27,724 nt of DNA from Basidiobolus meristosporus CBS 931.73 (taxonomy: Eukaryota > Basidiobolomycota > Basidiobolomycetes > Basidiobolales > Basidiobolaceae), in NCBI GenBank assembly GCA_002104905.1, contig MCFE01000898.1:1-27724 (forward strand), given 5' to 3'. A program made the translations under genes and the position numbers. How positions within the stretch are numbered: position 1 is the stretch's first letter; each line of letters opens with the position of its first letter. Below, one piece after another: positions 17,784-26,443 of the stretch. Below the pieces are notes generated by a model. That model made no database searches, was not told the origin of the DNA, and saw only the letters and a list, made by a program, of their open reading frames with translations.

Positions 17784-19455
17784 TTCTGCCTACTAAAGTT
17801 GAGAGGGTTCTCTTGAATCTCTTTTCTTGTGAGACCCATATCTCAATGGTTTTGTATTGTTGCCAAGTCTTTTAAGCTTGAGTCTGTCTCTACAAGCTAG
17901 ATCTTCCTAGATATTTCCTTGATTGTCCACAAGTTGGTAAGTTGCAAATGGACACTCTCAGATGTTCTTGAATGGTCCTGTCTACTGTGGCTCAAACTGC
18001 TTTTGAGTGTTGTTTCCCAGCATTACAGAGTTCCAAACTGCCAATGATTCTGGTGATGTAGTCTTATCCGATCTCTGCTTCATCTTTTCTGCACCTTGAG
18101 ATACTGTGGCATATGCCTCTTGACGTCTTTGTTCCAGCTGCTGGTGTCTGCTTTGTTTACTGAGCTCATCTTCTAAGGCATTTGTAAGCTCTGGTTTTGT
18201 GTGATATCCTAGATTCCTTGGTTCACATCCTTACACTAAGTAAAATGGCAATTGCTGGGTGGTGTTGTACACTCTAACTCTGCAGGCAAAAGTGTTTGGT
18301 CTAAATACCCATCCCATCTACTGACAGCTTCATTTGCATACTTGGTCAGCATTTTTCTAAATAATCCATTCAGCCACTGAGTCACTCCATTTTTTCTAAG
18401 AAGATATGCTGAGGTTCTCGGTGATTGATCTGCTGCACTTCAAGGTACGTTTTCAATGTCTTTGCAATAAAGTTTACTCCTCCATTAGATAAAATCTCTA
18501 CATGGGATCCAAACTTTATAAGGATTGCATGGCTGATGCAACTTTCAACTTTTTGCTCACTGACTACATGTACCACTTTAGTCACTGGCCATTTAATAGC
18601 ATGATCAATTGCTACAAGGATCCAATAGTTGCATTTCCTGGTGGGTGTCAGTCTTCCAAAATAGTCAATTCCCAATCTTGTAAATGGTCCCACACGCTTT
18701 GCTGGAAAGAGTTCAGCAATTCTCAGCAGTTGGCCCTGGTTGATTGGGCAATTTGGGCATGCTTTCACTAGCTGCTGAATATCTTGTTTGATTCTAGGCC
18801 ACCATGCTCCAGCCATCACAATGCTATAGGTTCCTTCAATTCCAAGATGTCCATATCCATTGTGTAGCTTATGTATTAAATACAGTCAAGCAACATAAGG
18901 GCAATAGGCAATAGGGCTTCCATCAACAATTAGGCAAAGTGTTTCATCCTGTACTACAAATTTGCTGGCTTCATCCTGGATTATCTTCTTGATCTCTTCA
19001 TCAACCTCATTAGGAATGGCTTGGTCCTTCAAGTACTTTGATAATAGTCTAGGCTAATCTGGTTCATGCCCCAAGTTGAGTTGTACAACTTGGTCTAATC
19101 TTGATAAGGCATCATCAACCGTGTTGTTTTTCCCAAGGCAGTAGACAATCTTCAAGTCAATTTGCGGAATGTATTCTCTCCATCTTGGCTTTCTTCTGCA
19201 TGGTACCTTATGAGTAAACAAACACTTGAGTAAGGCATGATTATTCTTCACAGAGTACTTGACTCTTGCAATATAGCATCTCTATGACTTCAAGCAGTGT
19301 ATTATGGCAAACACCTCCTTCTCATGCACTAGATAGTTTTATTCCACTGAGTTCAGTTTCATGGACTCAAAAGCAACTGGGTAGTTCTTTTCCTCATGTT
19401 CTTAGGTCAGTACTCCACCAATTGTATGGTCTGAAGCATCTGTGCACAGAGTAAA
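17784..19455 (-). pseudogene. Gypsy element D RNase H end and integrase (decayed)
   Basis: Minus strand, same family as gypsy F. Visible parts are the RNase H/integrase junction (CLGKNNTVDDALSRLDQV, 19251-19054) and the integrase zinc region and core (AWWPRIKQDIQQLVKACPNC, LGIDYFGRLTPTRKCNYWIL and ILSNGGVNFIAKTL in 18819-18382). F has LSDRGANF where D has LSNGGVNF, so the second catalytic Asp is Asn here. The His pair of the zinc domain and the C-terminal GPF domain (17790-18380) can be followed at the DNA level but have many stops. Confidence 0.85.
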
Positions 19456-19960
19456 CTATTTTTTGATGTCTGGGATTCTTAAGCTGTGTAGCTTAACAAG
19501 TTCATTCTTGAGTGTCTGAAAGGCAGTCTCACAGGCTGTGTCCCACTTCTTGGTGTTTTCTTTCTTGAGAATATCAATCAAAGGGGCTGCAATACTTGCA
19601 AAGGGCTTGACAAATCTCAAATAATAGGAAACCATACCAAGGAACAATCTGAGTTCCAATATGCTATGGGGCTGCTTCAGATTCTTGATGACTTCAACCT
19701 TCTTAGGGTCTAAGGTCACTCCTGTGCTAGTCACTATATGTCCCAGGTATTCATTTTCAATGTGCACCAAGTGTTTGTCTTCTGTCTTGCTATATGTCAA
19801 CATGTTATCTAGGTAAATTACCACAAACCTATCTAAGTGCTCCTGCAAGACTGTTGGCATCAGGTCATTAATGTTGCAGGGACATTGGTGAGGCCAAAAC
19901 TCATGACTATGTACTTGTAGTGTCCATATCTGGTCCTGAATGCTGTCTTAGGGATTTTGT

Positions 19961-20309
19961 TGTTGTAAAAATTTGTAATTCCACCTAAATATTCACCTAA
20001 CTTAGTCACTTAGATCATCACCTTCAAATCCTAGAGAATACTGACCAAATTCCTTGTTGGGATTCACTTAGAATATTTTCACCAAAATACGGGGTACCCA
20101 GAACATGAAAATTCTCAAAGTTGACCAAACAGCCCCAAACTTTGCACACATGTTCTTGGGACCTTCCTTAGCCTATTCTATGTGTTTGTAATGCCAAGAC
20201 CAGGTAAAAGTATAAATACTACTTTTACATTCAATAAATTGTTAAGTGAAAACCACATAATCTACTTGTTCTCCAAATCACTTCCAATATCTCCAAGACT
20301 CTTACAACA
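19961..20309 (+). repeat. Solo copia LTR inserted in gypsy D
   Basis: A full 349-bp LTR in plus orientation, TGTTGTAAAAATTTG...CTCTTACAACA, of the A/B family. No internal copia sequence flanks it, and the gypsy RT reading continues on both sides. The flanking pentamers TTTGT (19956-19960) and GTTGT (20310-20314) differ at one base, fitting a mutated target duplication. It arose most simply by LTR-LTR recombination that deleted the internal region. Confidence 0.92.
20211..20238 (+). promoter_or_regulatory. TATA box and polyadenylation signal in the solo copia LTR
   Basis: TATAAATAC begins at 20211 and AATAAA at 20233-20238. All LTRs of this family have the same pair. The signals would mark the U3/R region used for element transcription and 3' end formation. 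Confidence 0.6.
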
Positions 20310-20599
20310 GTTGTTTGGCTTCACCCTAATCCGGTTGCATCATCATATGAGAGCAATCCTGCTGAATACTGTAGCTCAATTGAGATGGTCAATAGCACCT
20401 CAATCCAAGGTATGGGGTAAATATTCTTCATGATAACTGAGCTGAGGGCTCTGTAGTCAATGCATATCTTAAGTGTTCCATCCTTCTTTTTCACAAACAG
20501 TACTGGTGCTCCCCAAGGTGACTTGGTGGGTCTGATATACCCATGCTTCAATAACAGATTTATTTGTCTCTTCATCTCTTCCAACTCCAACAGACTCAA

Positions 20600-21045
20600 T
20601 CTCTAAGGTGTCTTACTCACTGGGGGACTATCTCCTGTGTTGATTGCAAGATCCACAACTCTGAATAGAGGTAGGCTAACAAGTTCATCTGGAAACACAT
20701 CTGGATATTTCTTCAGAAGTGTCTAACCTTCTGAGGTGCTGGAGTAGAAGAATCCTCCTGTAATACTGCCATGAGGAACATCTGGGTACCTTTTCTAAGT
20801 GCTCTACAGAACTCTGTCTTGCTGGGCAAGATCTAAGTCTTCTGCAAGTGCATCCCCCATGTTACTATGCTCAAGGACTTTAATATGGCTGAGGTTCTAG
20901 ATGACTAGTATTCATTTCTTCTCAGAGGGCAGTACTTGGCAATATGTCTTTGCTGGTGGCAACTAAAGCAAAGTACTTTCTTCTTATATTCTTCCAAGGT
21001 GGGATTCTTCTGCATAGCATCTATTTCCATTGGTGCTGATTCTGA
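20600..21045 (-). pseudogene. Gypsy element D gag end with zinc knuckle and pre-RT linker, protease missing
   Basis: The rightmost part encodes APMEIDAMQKNPTLEEYKKK followed by the CCHC knuckle CFSCHQQRHIAKYC (20929-20970), the nucleocapsid end of gag. Leftward, after only about 90 bp, comes the linker that normally follows protease: LPSKTEFCRALRKGTQMFLM, AVLQEDSSTPAPQ, then PDELVSLPLFRVVDLAINTG. A gypsy protease of about 100 residues should lie between them and is not there, so it has been deleted. Several stops occur. Confidence 0.75.
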
Positions 21046-21338
21046 TTGTCATCTTTCATAGTGATATAATCCATCAATATACTGGAGAACCCATGCTACT
21101 CAGATCCAGAAGGACAACAAGACCTATGAACATTTACCTGCCAGTCCAGATTCCAACTTTGTCAATTCTGATGTGTGTGACACAAGTGAGCTTAGCAAGT
21201 CACAGCTCTCTAGTGCACTTAGAAAAGGTACCCAGATATTCCTTGCAGTGGTATCACAGGAGGACTTCTCCACTCCAGTACCCCAGAAGGTACCAACTCT
21301 CTTGAAGGAATTACCAGAAGCATTTCTAGATGAGCTTA
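21046..21338 (+). pseudogene. Plus-strand fragment of gypsy pol (protease end to RT linker)
   Basis: A plus-strand frame from about 21060 reads YNPSIYWRTHATQIQKDNKT, then ELSKSQLSSALRKGTQIFLA, VVSQEDFSTPVPQKVPTLLK and ELPEAFLDELM. The NPxIxWRT and SALRKGTQxFLA segments are homologous to the linker of element D (20700-20840) but on the opposite strand. It is cut at 21338 by an LTR exactly where RT should follow. The apparent longer frame 21030-21305 is a shadow in another phase. Confidence 0.75.
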
Positions 21339-21707
21339 TGTTATGATCTACCACTTGAATGCTTATGTTAGATCAGTATTTAGTCAGATTAATTAGCTTT
21401 ACATTTAGCCTAGCAGTACATTAGTGTTATCTATCAAAGCAGTAGCATTAGTAAGCAAATGAATCAGCAGATCCTTATGAGACAGAAGTAGATATATTAT
21501 GTAGGATCTTAGTGGGTAATGATGATGCAATCAAATGAGTCAACAGCCACAACCTACTTTAGGAAATACAATTAGTTAGCAATTAATCTGGCTAAATGTA
21601 TATAAGTAGCTTCTGGAACCTCAATAAAGATCTGTTCAGGTTTTAGTGAATACAATACTAGCTAAACTCCCTATTCCTCTACAACTCTTATACCAAGACT
21701 TGTAACA
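21339..21707 (+). repeat. Gypsy LTR, plus orientation, of the D/F family (369 bp)
   Basis: TGTTATGATCTACC...CTTGTAACA. It is the reverse-orientation counterpart of the gypsy F LTR at 26063-26430 over its full length. TG...CA ends and a TGTTA/TAACA terminal inverted repeat are intact. The 5-bp flanks GCTTA and TCTGC do not match. No element internal sequence follows on the right. Confidence 0.9.
21599..21628 (+). promoter_or_regulatory. TATA box and polyadenylation signal in the gypsy LTR
   Basis: TATATAAG at 21599-21606 and AATAAA at 21623-21628, conserved in the F LTR. They define the probable transcription start and polyadenylation region of the LTR. Confidence 0.6.
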
Positions 21708-22133
21708 TCTGCTCATCCTATTTCTGCACTATATCTGATTTCTCTGGGCCAAAGAATATAACATATTAGCCACTGCGCCTAATTGCTTCATTAGTGCTTT
21801 AACATGAGCTGACAGCATACTTCCTAATATGGGTTGTGGTGATGTTAGGATGGCCACTTTGTGGTCTTCAACTGAAGGTACTGCATTTGCTACACTCTCA
21901 TATACCTAGGCATAGTGGTCAGTTTGTAGCTCTGCAGAGGTTTGCAATTGCCTACTTGACTTAGAGCCTGAGGAGTCCGTATTATTACCTTCAGTGGGCA
22001 CACTGTCAACATGGCTTTTTTTGGATTTAGCCCCTCTTGTTGCACTGAATGCCAAAGCAAGCTGTTGTCTGACTGTTGTTTTGCTGCTGTCAGTGGTATG
22101 GTTTGGTTGGGAACCACACAACTTTGCTTAATT
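21708..22133 (-). pseudogene. Unidentified broken coding fragment
   Basis: A minus-strand phase from 22121 reads TTVRQQLALAFSATRGAKSK, then SSGSKSSRQLQTSAELQTDH. After one TAG (21906-21908) it continues VYESVANAVPSVEDHKVAIL and MLSAHVKALMKQLGAVANML to a second TAG (21729-21731), and stays open up to the LTR edge at 21707. The Ser/Lys-rich start and helical end look like real protein. I do not recognise the family; the N-terminal part of a retrotransposon gag or a DNA transposon accessory protein are both possible. Confidence 0.4.
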
Positions 22134-22590
22134 TTTGGCAGCATATGTATGCAAGTGAGTCAAACCAAAAGGGAAAAAATGTTACATATATGTGGGTATG
22201 TAGTGCCACAGCTCTGCTTAGAATGTTTACTATTGCAGGTCACCATTGATTCTTACATTCATGAAGGTGTAGTGTCTCAAATACAAGACTATCTCAAACT
22301 TACATTAGTATTGACTAAAAAGTATTATAGAAGCATACCTTGTTGAAGGTCAAAATGTTTTCCCCATATGCAAGACTGCTTTGGTGCAAAGTTGTTGGTG
22401 AAGAGAAAGAAGACCATGTGGCTGTTGTAGCAAGCCTCTCAGCCATCAAGCACACAGACAGTATAAGCAGTATTACATGGGTCACAGCCAGTGTCTTGCC
22501 ACACAAGTCATATATGACTATTCATCAGTCACTACTCTACCAATACTATCTTGCTGGCCAGTTAATACTTTTATATTGGCACCTGGCTGT
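22134..22590. other. Unassigned stretch between pseudogene and copia E
   Basis: The overlapping frames of 60-110 codons on both strands show no motif. I see no repeat match to the rest of the window. Confidence 0.4.
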
Positions 22591-22968
22591 TGTTGTAACT
22601 GTTGCAATTTAAGAAGTGATTTGGATATAAGGAACCTATCAAGAAATAGTGATAATAGTTGAACTGTTGTTTATTCATAAAGAAGCTCAGTATTTATACC
22701 TTTGTAGAAGTAATACAGCTGCAACACTAAGTAGGGAGGGTTTCTCAATATTCAGGAGCATTCTGTAACAGTTTCAGGGTTAGTACATAATGTTTGGTAA
22801 TAGTGCTAATTTGATCCTGACTATAGGGGAATAATCATAAGATCATATATCTGGAGAAAGTGGCAAAGTCAAGGCAGTAAGTGAGTCCTACAGTGACTAA
22901 GACTAGCCTAGAATTGTTAAGTAAATTTTTAGCTGCTGAATGATACCAAATAGTCCAATATTTCAACA
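22591..22968 (-). repeat. 3' LTR of copia element E
   Basis: The right end ATATTTCAACA abuts a strong polypurine tract on the minus strand. The left end is placed at TGTTGTAAC (22591), but TGTTGCAATT at 22600 is equally possible, giving 369-378 bp. On the minus strand it holds a TATA-like GGTATAAATA (22691-22700) and AATAAA (22670-22675). It is not similar to the A/B LTR. Confidence 0.75.
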
Positions 22969-24096
22969 CTCCCCCTCAACTAAATAATTTCTTAATCCCA
23001 ATTTCTCTCTAAGGATCTCAAACTGTGGCCTAGCTAGTGGTTTTGTCAATATGTCTGCCACCATTTTGTCAGTTGGGCAGTAAACCAGCTCTACTAAGTT
23101 ATTTTCTACAGCTTCCCTCACAAAGTGATGCTGTATATCAATGTGCTTAGTTCTGGCATGATTAGTAGGATTTCTAGCTAATGAAATACAACTTTGATTA
23201 TCCTTGTAAATACATGTTGGTTCACCTGAATTAAAACCTAAGTCTTTGAATAATTTTTGTAGCCATATAGCCTCCTTAGTTGCTTGACATGCAGCCATAT
23301 ATTTGGCTTCAGTTGTAGATGGTGCCACAGTTGGTTGTTTCTTGCAATTCCAAGTAATAGCTGCACCAGCATAAAGAAATACATAGCCTGTGGTAGAGCG
23401 TCTGTCAATCAAATCCCTACCCCAATCTGAATCACTATAACCATCATATTTTTGCCTATTAGCTGCTCCAGAGAATTCCAGTACCATATTTATGATACCT
23501 TGTAGATATCTGAAAATTGGCTTAACTGCTGCAATTTGATCTGATCCATAATTCTGCATGAATTGACTGACTATTCCAACTGCTACTGCAATATCTAGAC
23601 GTGAAGACACCATCAAGTACATTAGGCTACCAACCATTGATTGATAGGGAAAGTTTTGGTCCATATTTGAGCTGTTTTCATCTATAACTGGCTGAGATTT
23701 GCTTAATTTCAGGTTATTGTCCATAGGGGTTGCTGCAGGTTTGCAATTTTCCATTTTGAAGCGTCTAAGAATGTCCCTGATGTACTTAGACTGATTCAGC
23801 ACAATTTTCTGCGTAGGTATGTCAAATTTGACCTCAATTCCAAGAAAATAGCTCAATTTTCCAAGATCTTTCATCTCAAACTTGCTGAAGAGATCTGATT
23901 TCGTCTGTTTAAGTGCCTCTTGATCACTTGTAGCTATAATTAGGTCGTCCACATAAAGAACTAGGATGATCACACCCTTTTTGAGCTGTTTCACATATAT
24001 ACTGTGATCTGCAGTGCTACGAGAGAACCCAATTTCCTCTAGATATGTGTCAATCTTGTTATACCATGCTCTGGGTGCCTGCTTAAGCCCATACAA
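22963..24096 (-). pseudogene. Copia element E reverse transcriptase C-half and RNase H
   Basis: A 377-codon open frame beginning YGLKQAPRAWYNKIDTYLEE, which is internal to RT; the Met is not the true start. YVDDLIIA (residues 48-51) is the RT active site. RNase H follows with SDSDWGRDLIDRRSTTGYVF, STTEAKYMAACQATKEAIWL and YKDNQSC for the acidic residues, and ends TKHIDIQHHFVREAVENNL and DILTKPLARPQFEILREKLG. The stop TGA lies inside the first bases of the LTR. The frame is separated from the upstream pol frame by a TAG at 24097-24099 and a frameshift just beyond. This half is intact in itself. Confidence 0.9.
22969..22980 (-). promoter_or_regulatory. Polypurine tract of copia element E
   Basis: Minus-strand GTTGAGGGGGAG directly precedes the LTR. 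It also encodes the last residues VEGE of pol. Confidence 0.8.
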
Positions 24097-26062
24097 CTAT
24101 TTTCTAAGTTTGCACACCTTATGGGGCTTTTTGGATCGGTAAAACCTTCTGGTTGCTCCATATATATAGATTCTTGCAAATCCCCATTTAGAAAGGCTGT
24201 TTCAACGTCCATTTGGTGTAGATCTAGACTGTGTACAGCTGCCAGGGCTAGAACTGTCCTAATAGAGCTAAACTTGGCAACCAGAGCAAATGTTTCCTTA
24301 AAGTCTAGTCCCTGGATCTGAGAATAGCCTTTAGCTACCAATCTAGCCTTGTACTTATCAACGGCACCATTTGAGGTTATCTTGATCTTGTAGACCCATC
24401 TACATCCTATTGGCTTTCTCCCATTTGGTAAATCTACCAGTTCCCACGTTTTTGCCTTGATCAGTGATTGGTACTCCTCCTGCATGGCTTGTTGCCACTT
24501 AGTAGCATCTGGACCTTGCATTGCCTGTTCCAGATTCTGAGGTTTGGCACATAAGGCAAGATAAGCTTCTTCATGATCATTGGATGTCTGCCACCAGGAT
24601 CCAGGGGCATTTCTTATTCTGGTAGATCTCCTAACTGGGATAATCTGTTCTGATCTGGAACTGGTAGAAGTATCTTCCATCTCTGGCTGGATTTGGTATG
24701 CATCTTCTTCATTTGTGTTGATTGCATCATCAGGCAGCTGGCCAATGATTTCTGTGGCTTTCTGATCTGAATTCTCCTCAAATACAATGTTCCTGCTCTT
24801 GATCAGCTTCTGAATTTTGCCATCATACACCCTATACCCTTTAGTATCTTCACAATACCCAAGAAAGATCCCTTTTCTACTCTTTGGTTCCAACTTTGAG
24901 CGTTTTTTGTCAGGGATGTGATAAAAAACATCACTGCCAAAGATCCTGAGGTGCTGGAGATCTGGTTTTTTGCCTGTATATGCTTCAAAGGGTGTAGAAT
25001 TGCGTAGTGCTGTTGTTGGGCATCTGTTCTTGATGTATGCAGTGGTAGCAACAGATTCAGCCAAAAACCTGTAGTCCATTCCCTTATCATGTAGCATAGA
25101 TCTTCCCATCTCTACTATTGTTCTATTTGCACATTCTGCTACTCCATTGTGCTGTGGAGTATGAGGAACTGTGGTCTGTTGAAGTATACCAGTAGACAAG
25201 CAGTATTTTGCAAACTCCTTTGAGCAGTATTCTCCTCCATTGTCACTTTGTATTACCTTTAATTTACACCCAGTTTGTGTTTCTGCCATGTTCTTGAAGT
25301 GCTTAAACATCTCTGAAGCTTCATCCTTTGTTTTGAGGAAGTACACCCATGTATATCTTGTCTTGTCATCAATAAACGTCATAAAGTATCTCTTGGCTCC
25401 AAAGGACAGTGTTCTCATGGGGCCACATATGTCTGAGTGTACAATAGCCAGTATTTTGGTGGTATTGATGCCTTCTGAGCTCTTGAAACGTTGCCTAGCT
25501 TGTTTGCCATATGAACATCCCTTACAAACATTCAATTTGATTGGAATTGAGTATTTTAGGCCCAAAACAAGCTGATTTTTCACCAATTGGCTCATTTTCT
25601 GTTCCCCTATGTGTCCTAGCCTCCTATGCCACATCTCCCAGTTGGTGTCATCAGTTTCAGCAATGTTGACATACTCCAGTACAATGATCTTGCATTGTAA
25701 CTTGTATATAGTGTGATCTCTGATTCCCAAAGCTAATTTTTGTCCATTCTCACTCAATATTGAGCAGCTCAGCTTAGTAAAAACAAATTTCAGTCCCTGA
25801 GTAGTTGCTTTACTGACTGAGAGTAGGTTCTTAGCTATTCAAGGTACATAGAGTACATCAGTCAGTTTTGCTGTTGTTGCCCCTGAGTTATCACTCATAT
25901 TTAGTTGTATAGACCCACTGGCGGTAGCTTCCAATGCAGAGTTATCTCCGAGATAAACCTTTCTTACAGGAATAGTATTTAAGTTGCTGAACCAATCCTT
26001 TATACCACAAATATGCTGTGATGCTCCAGAGTCAATATACCATTCATTACTTTGGTTACTTG
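24039..26062 (-). pseudogene. Copia element E protease, integrase and RT N-half
   Basis: The protease centre WYIDSGASQHI at about 26020-26045 is canonical, and the protease runs to a TGA at 25839-25841 in LYVP-IAKN. The 572-codon frame 25757-24039 then holds the integrase zinc domain (His 44, His 49; Cys 78, Cys 81) and the catalytic core with HSDICGP (Asp 109), QSDNGGEY (Asp 172) and HNGVAE (Glu 208), a D-62-D-35-E spacing. The integrase C-terminal FLGYCEDTKGYRVYDG follows, then RT from WQQAMQEEYQSLIKAKTWEL through HQMDVETAFLNGDLQ. A frameshift after FTDPKSP ends it. Gag, PBS and 5' LTR are absent because gypsy F begins at 26063. Confidence 0.9.
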
Positions 26063-26430
26063 TGTTACAAGTCTTGGTATAAGAGTTGTAGAGGAATAGG
26101 GAGTTTAGCTAGTATTGTATTCACTAAAACTTGAACTGATTTTTATTGAGGTTCCAGCAGCTCCTTATATACATTTTGCCAGATCAATTGCTGACTAATT
26201 GTATTTCCTAATGTAGGTTGTGGCTGATGACTCATTTGATTGCATCATCATCACCCAATAAGATCCTACTTAATATATCTATTTCTGTCTGATAAGGATC
26301 TGCTGATTCATTTGCTGACTAATGCTACTGATTTCATAGATAATACTGATGTACTGATAACCTAAACATATACTAACTGATTTGACTAAAAACTGATCTA
26401 ACTTAAACATTCAAGCGGCAGATCATAACA
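26063..26430 (-). repeat. 3' LTR of gypsy element F (368 bp)
   Basis: TGTTACAAGTCTTGG...GATCATAACA on the plus strand, with TG...CA ends and a TGTTA/TAACA inverted repeat. On the minus strand TATATAAGG lies near 26165 and AATAAA follows. It is inserted into copia E, whose protease motif stops at the boundary. The left flank is ACTTG; its partner lies outside the window. Confidence 0.92.
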
Positions 26431-26443
26431 TTCTCCCCTACTA
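26431..26443 (-). promoter_or_regulatory. Polypurine tract of gypsy element F
   Basis: Minus-strand TAGTAGGGGAGAA directly before the 3' LTR. Its first three bases are the pol stop codon. Confidence 0.8.

Larger units (their letters stand above)
19456..20599 (-). pseudogene. Gypsy element D reverse transcriptase, split by a solo LTR
   Basis: Minus strand. The N-terminal half (20599-20310) reads [20 protein letters not shown] and [20 protein letters not shown]. After the LTR inserted at 19961-20309 the frame resumes with [20 protein letters not shown] and [12 protein letters not shown], then the active-site region as VVIYLDNMLTYSKTEDKHL. Here YLDN replaces the usual YLDD, so the second catalytic Asp is Asn. 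The connection domain ends with ETAFQTLKNELVKLHSLRIP and the RNase H start is broken at 19456. Confidence 0.88.

Noticed and set aside
20182-20433. Plus-strand frame of 83 codons, and the matching N-terminal part of the frame 8224-7736.
   Set aside because: The shared sequence is LTR (U3 to U5), not protein; the similarity between the two comes from the LTR copies.
22340-22612. Plus-strand 90-codon frame with a hydrophobic C-terminus as a possible membrane protein.
   Set aside because: No homology seen, no supporting context, and it runs into the copia E LTR; chance frame likely.
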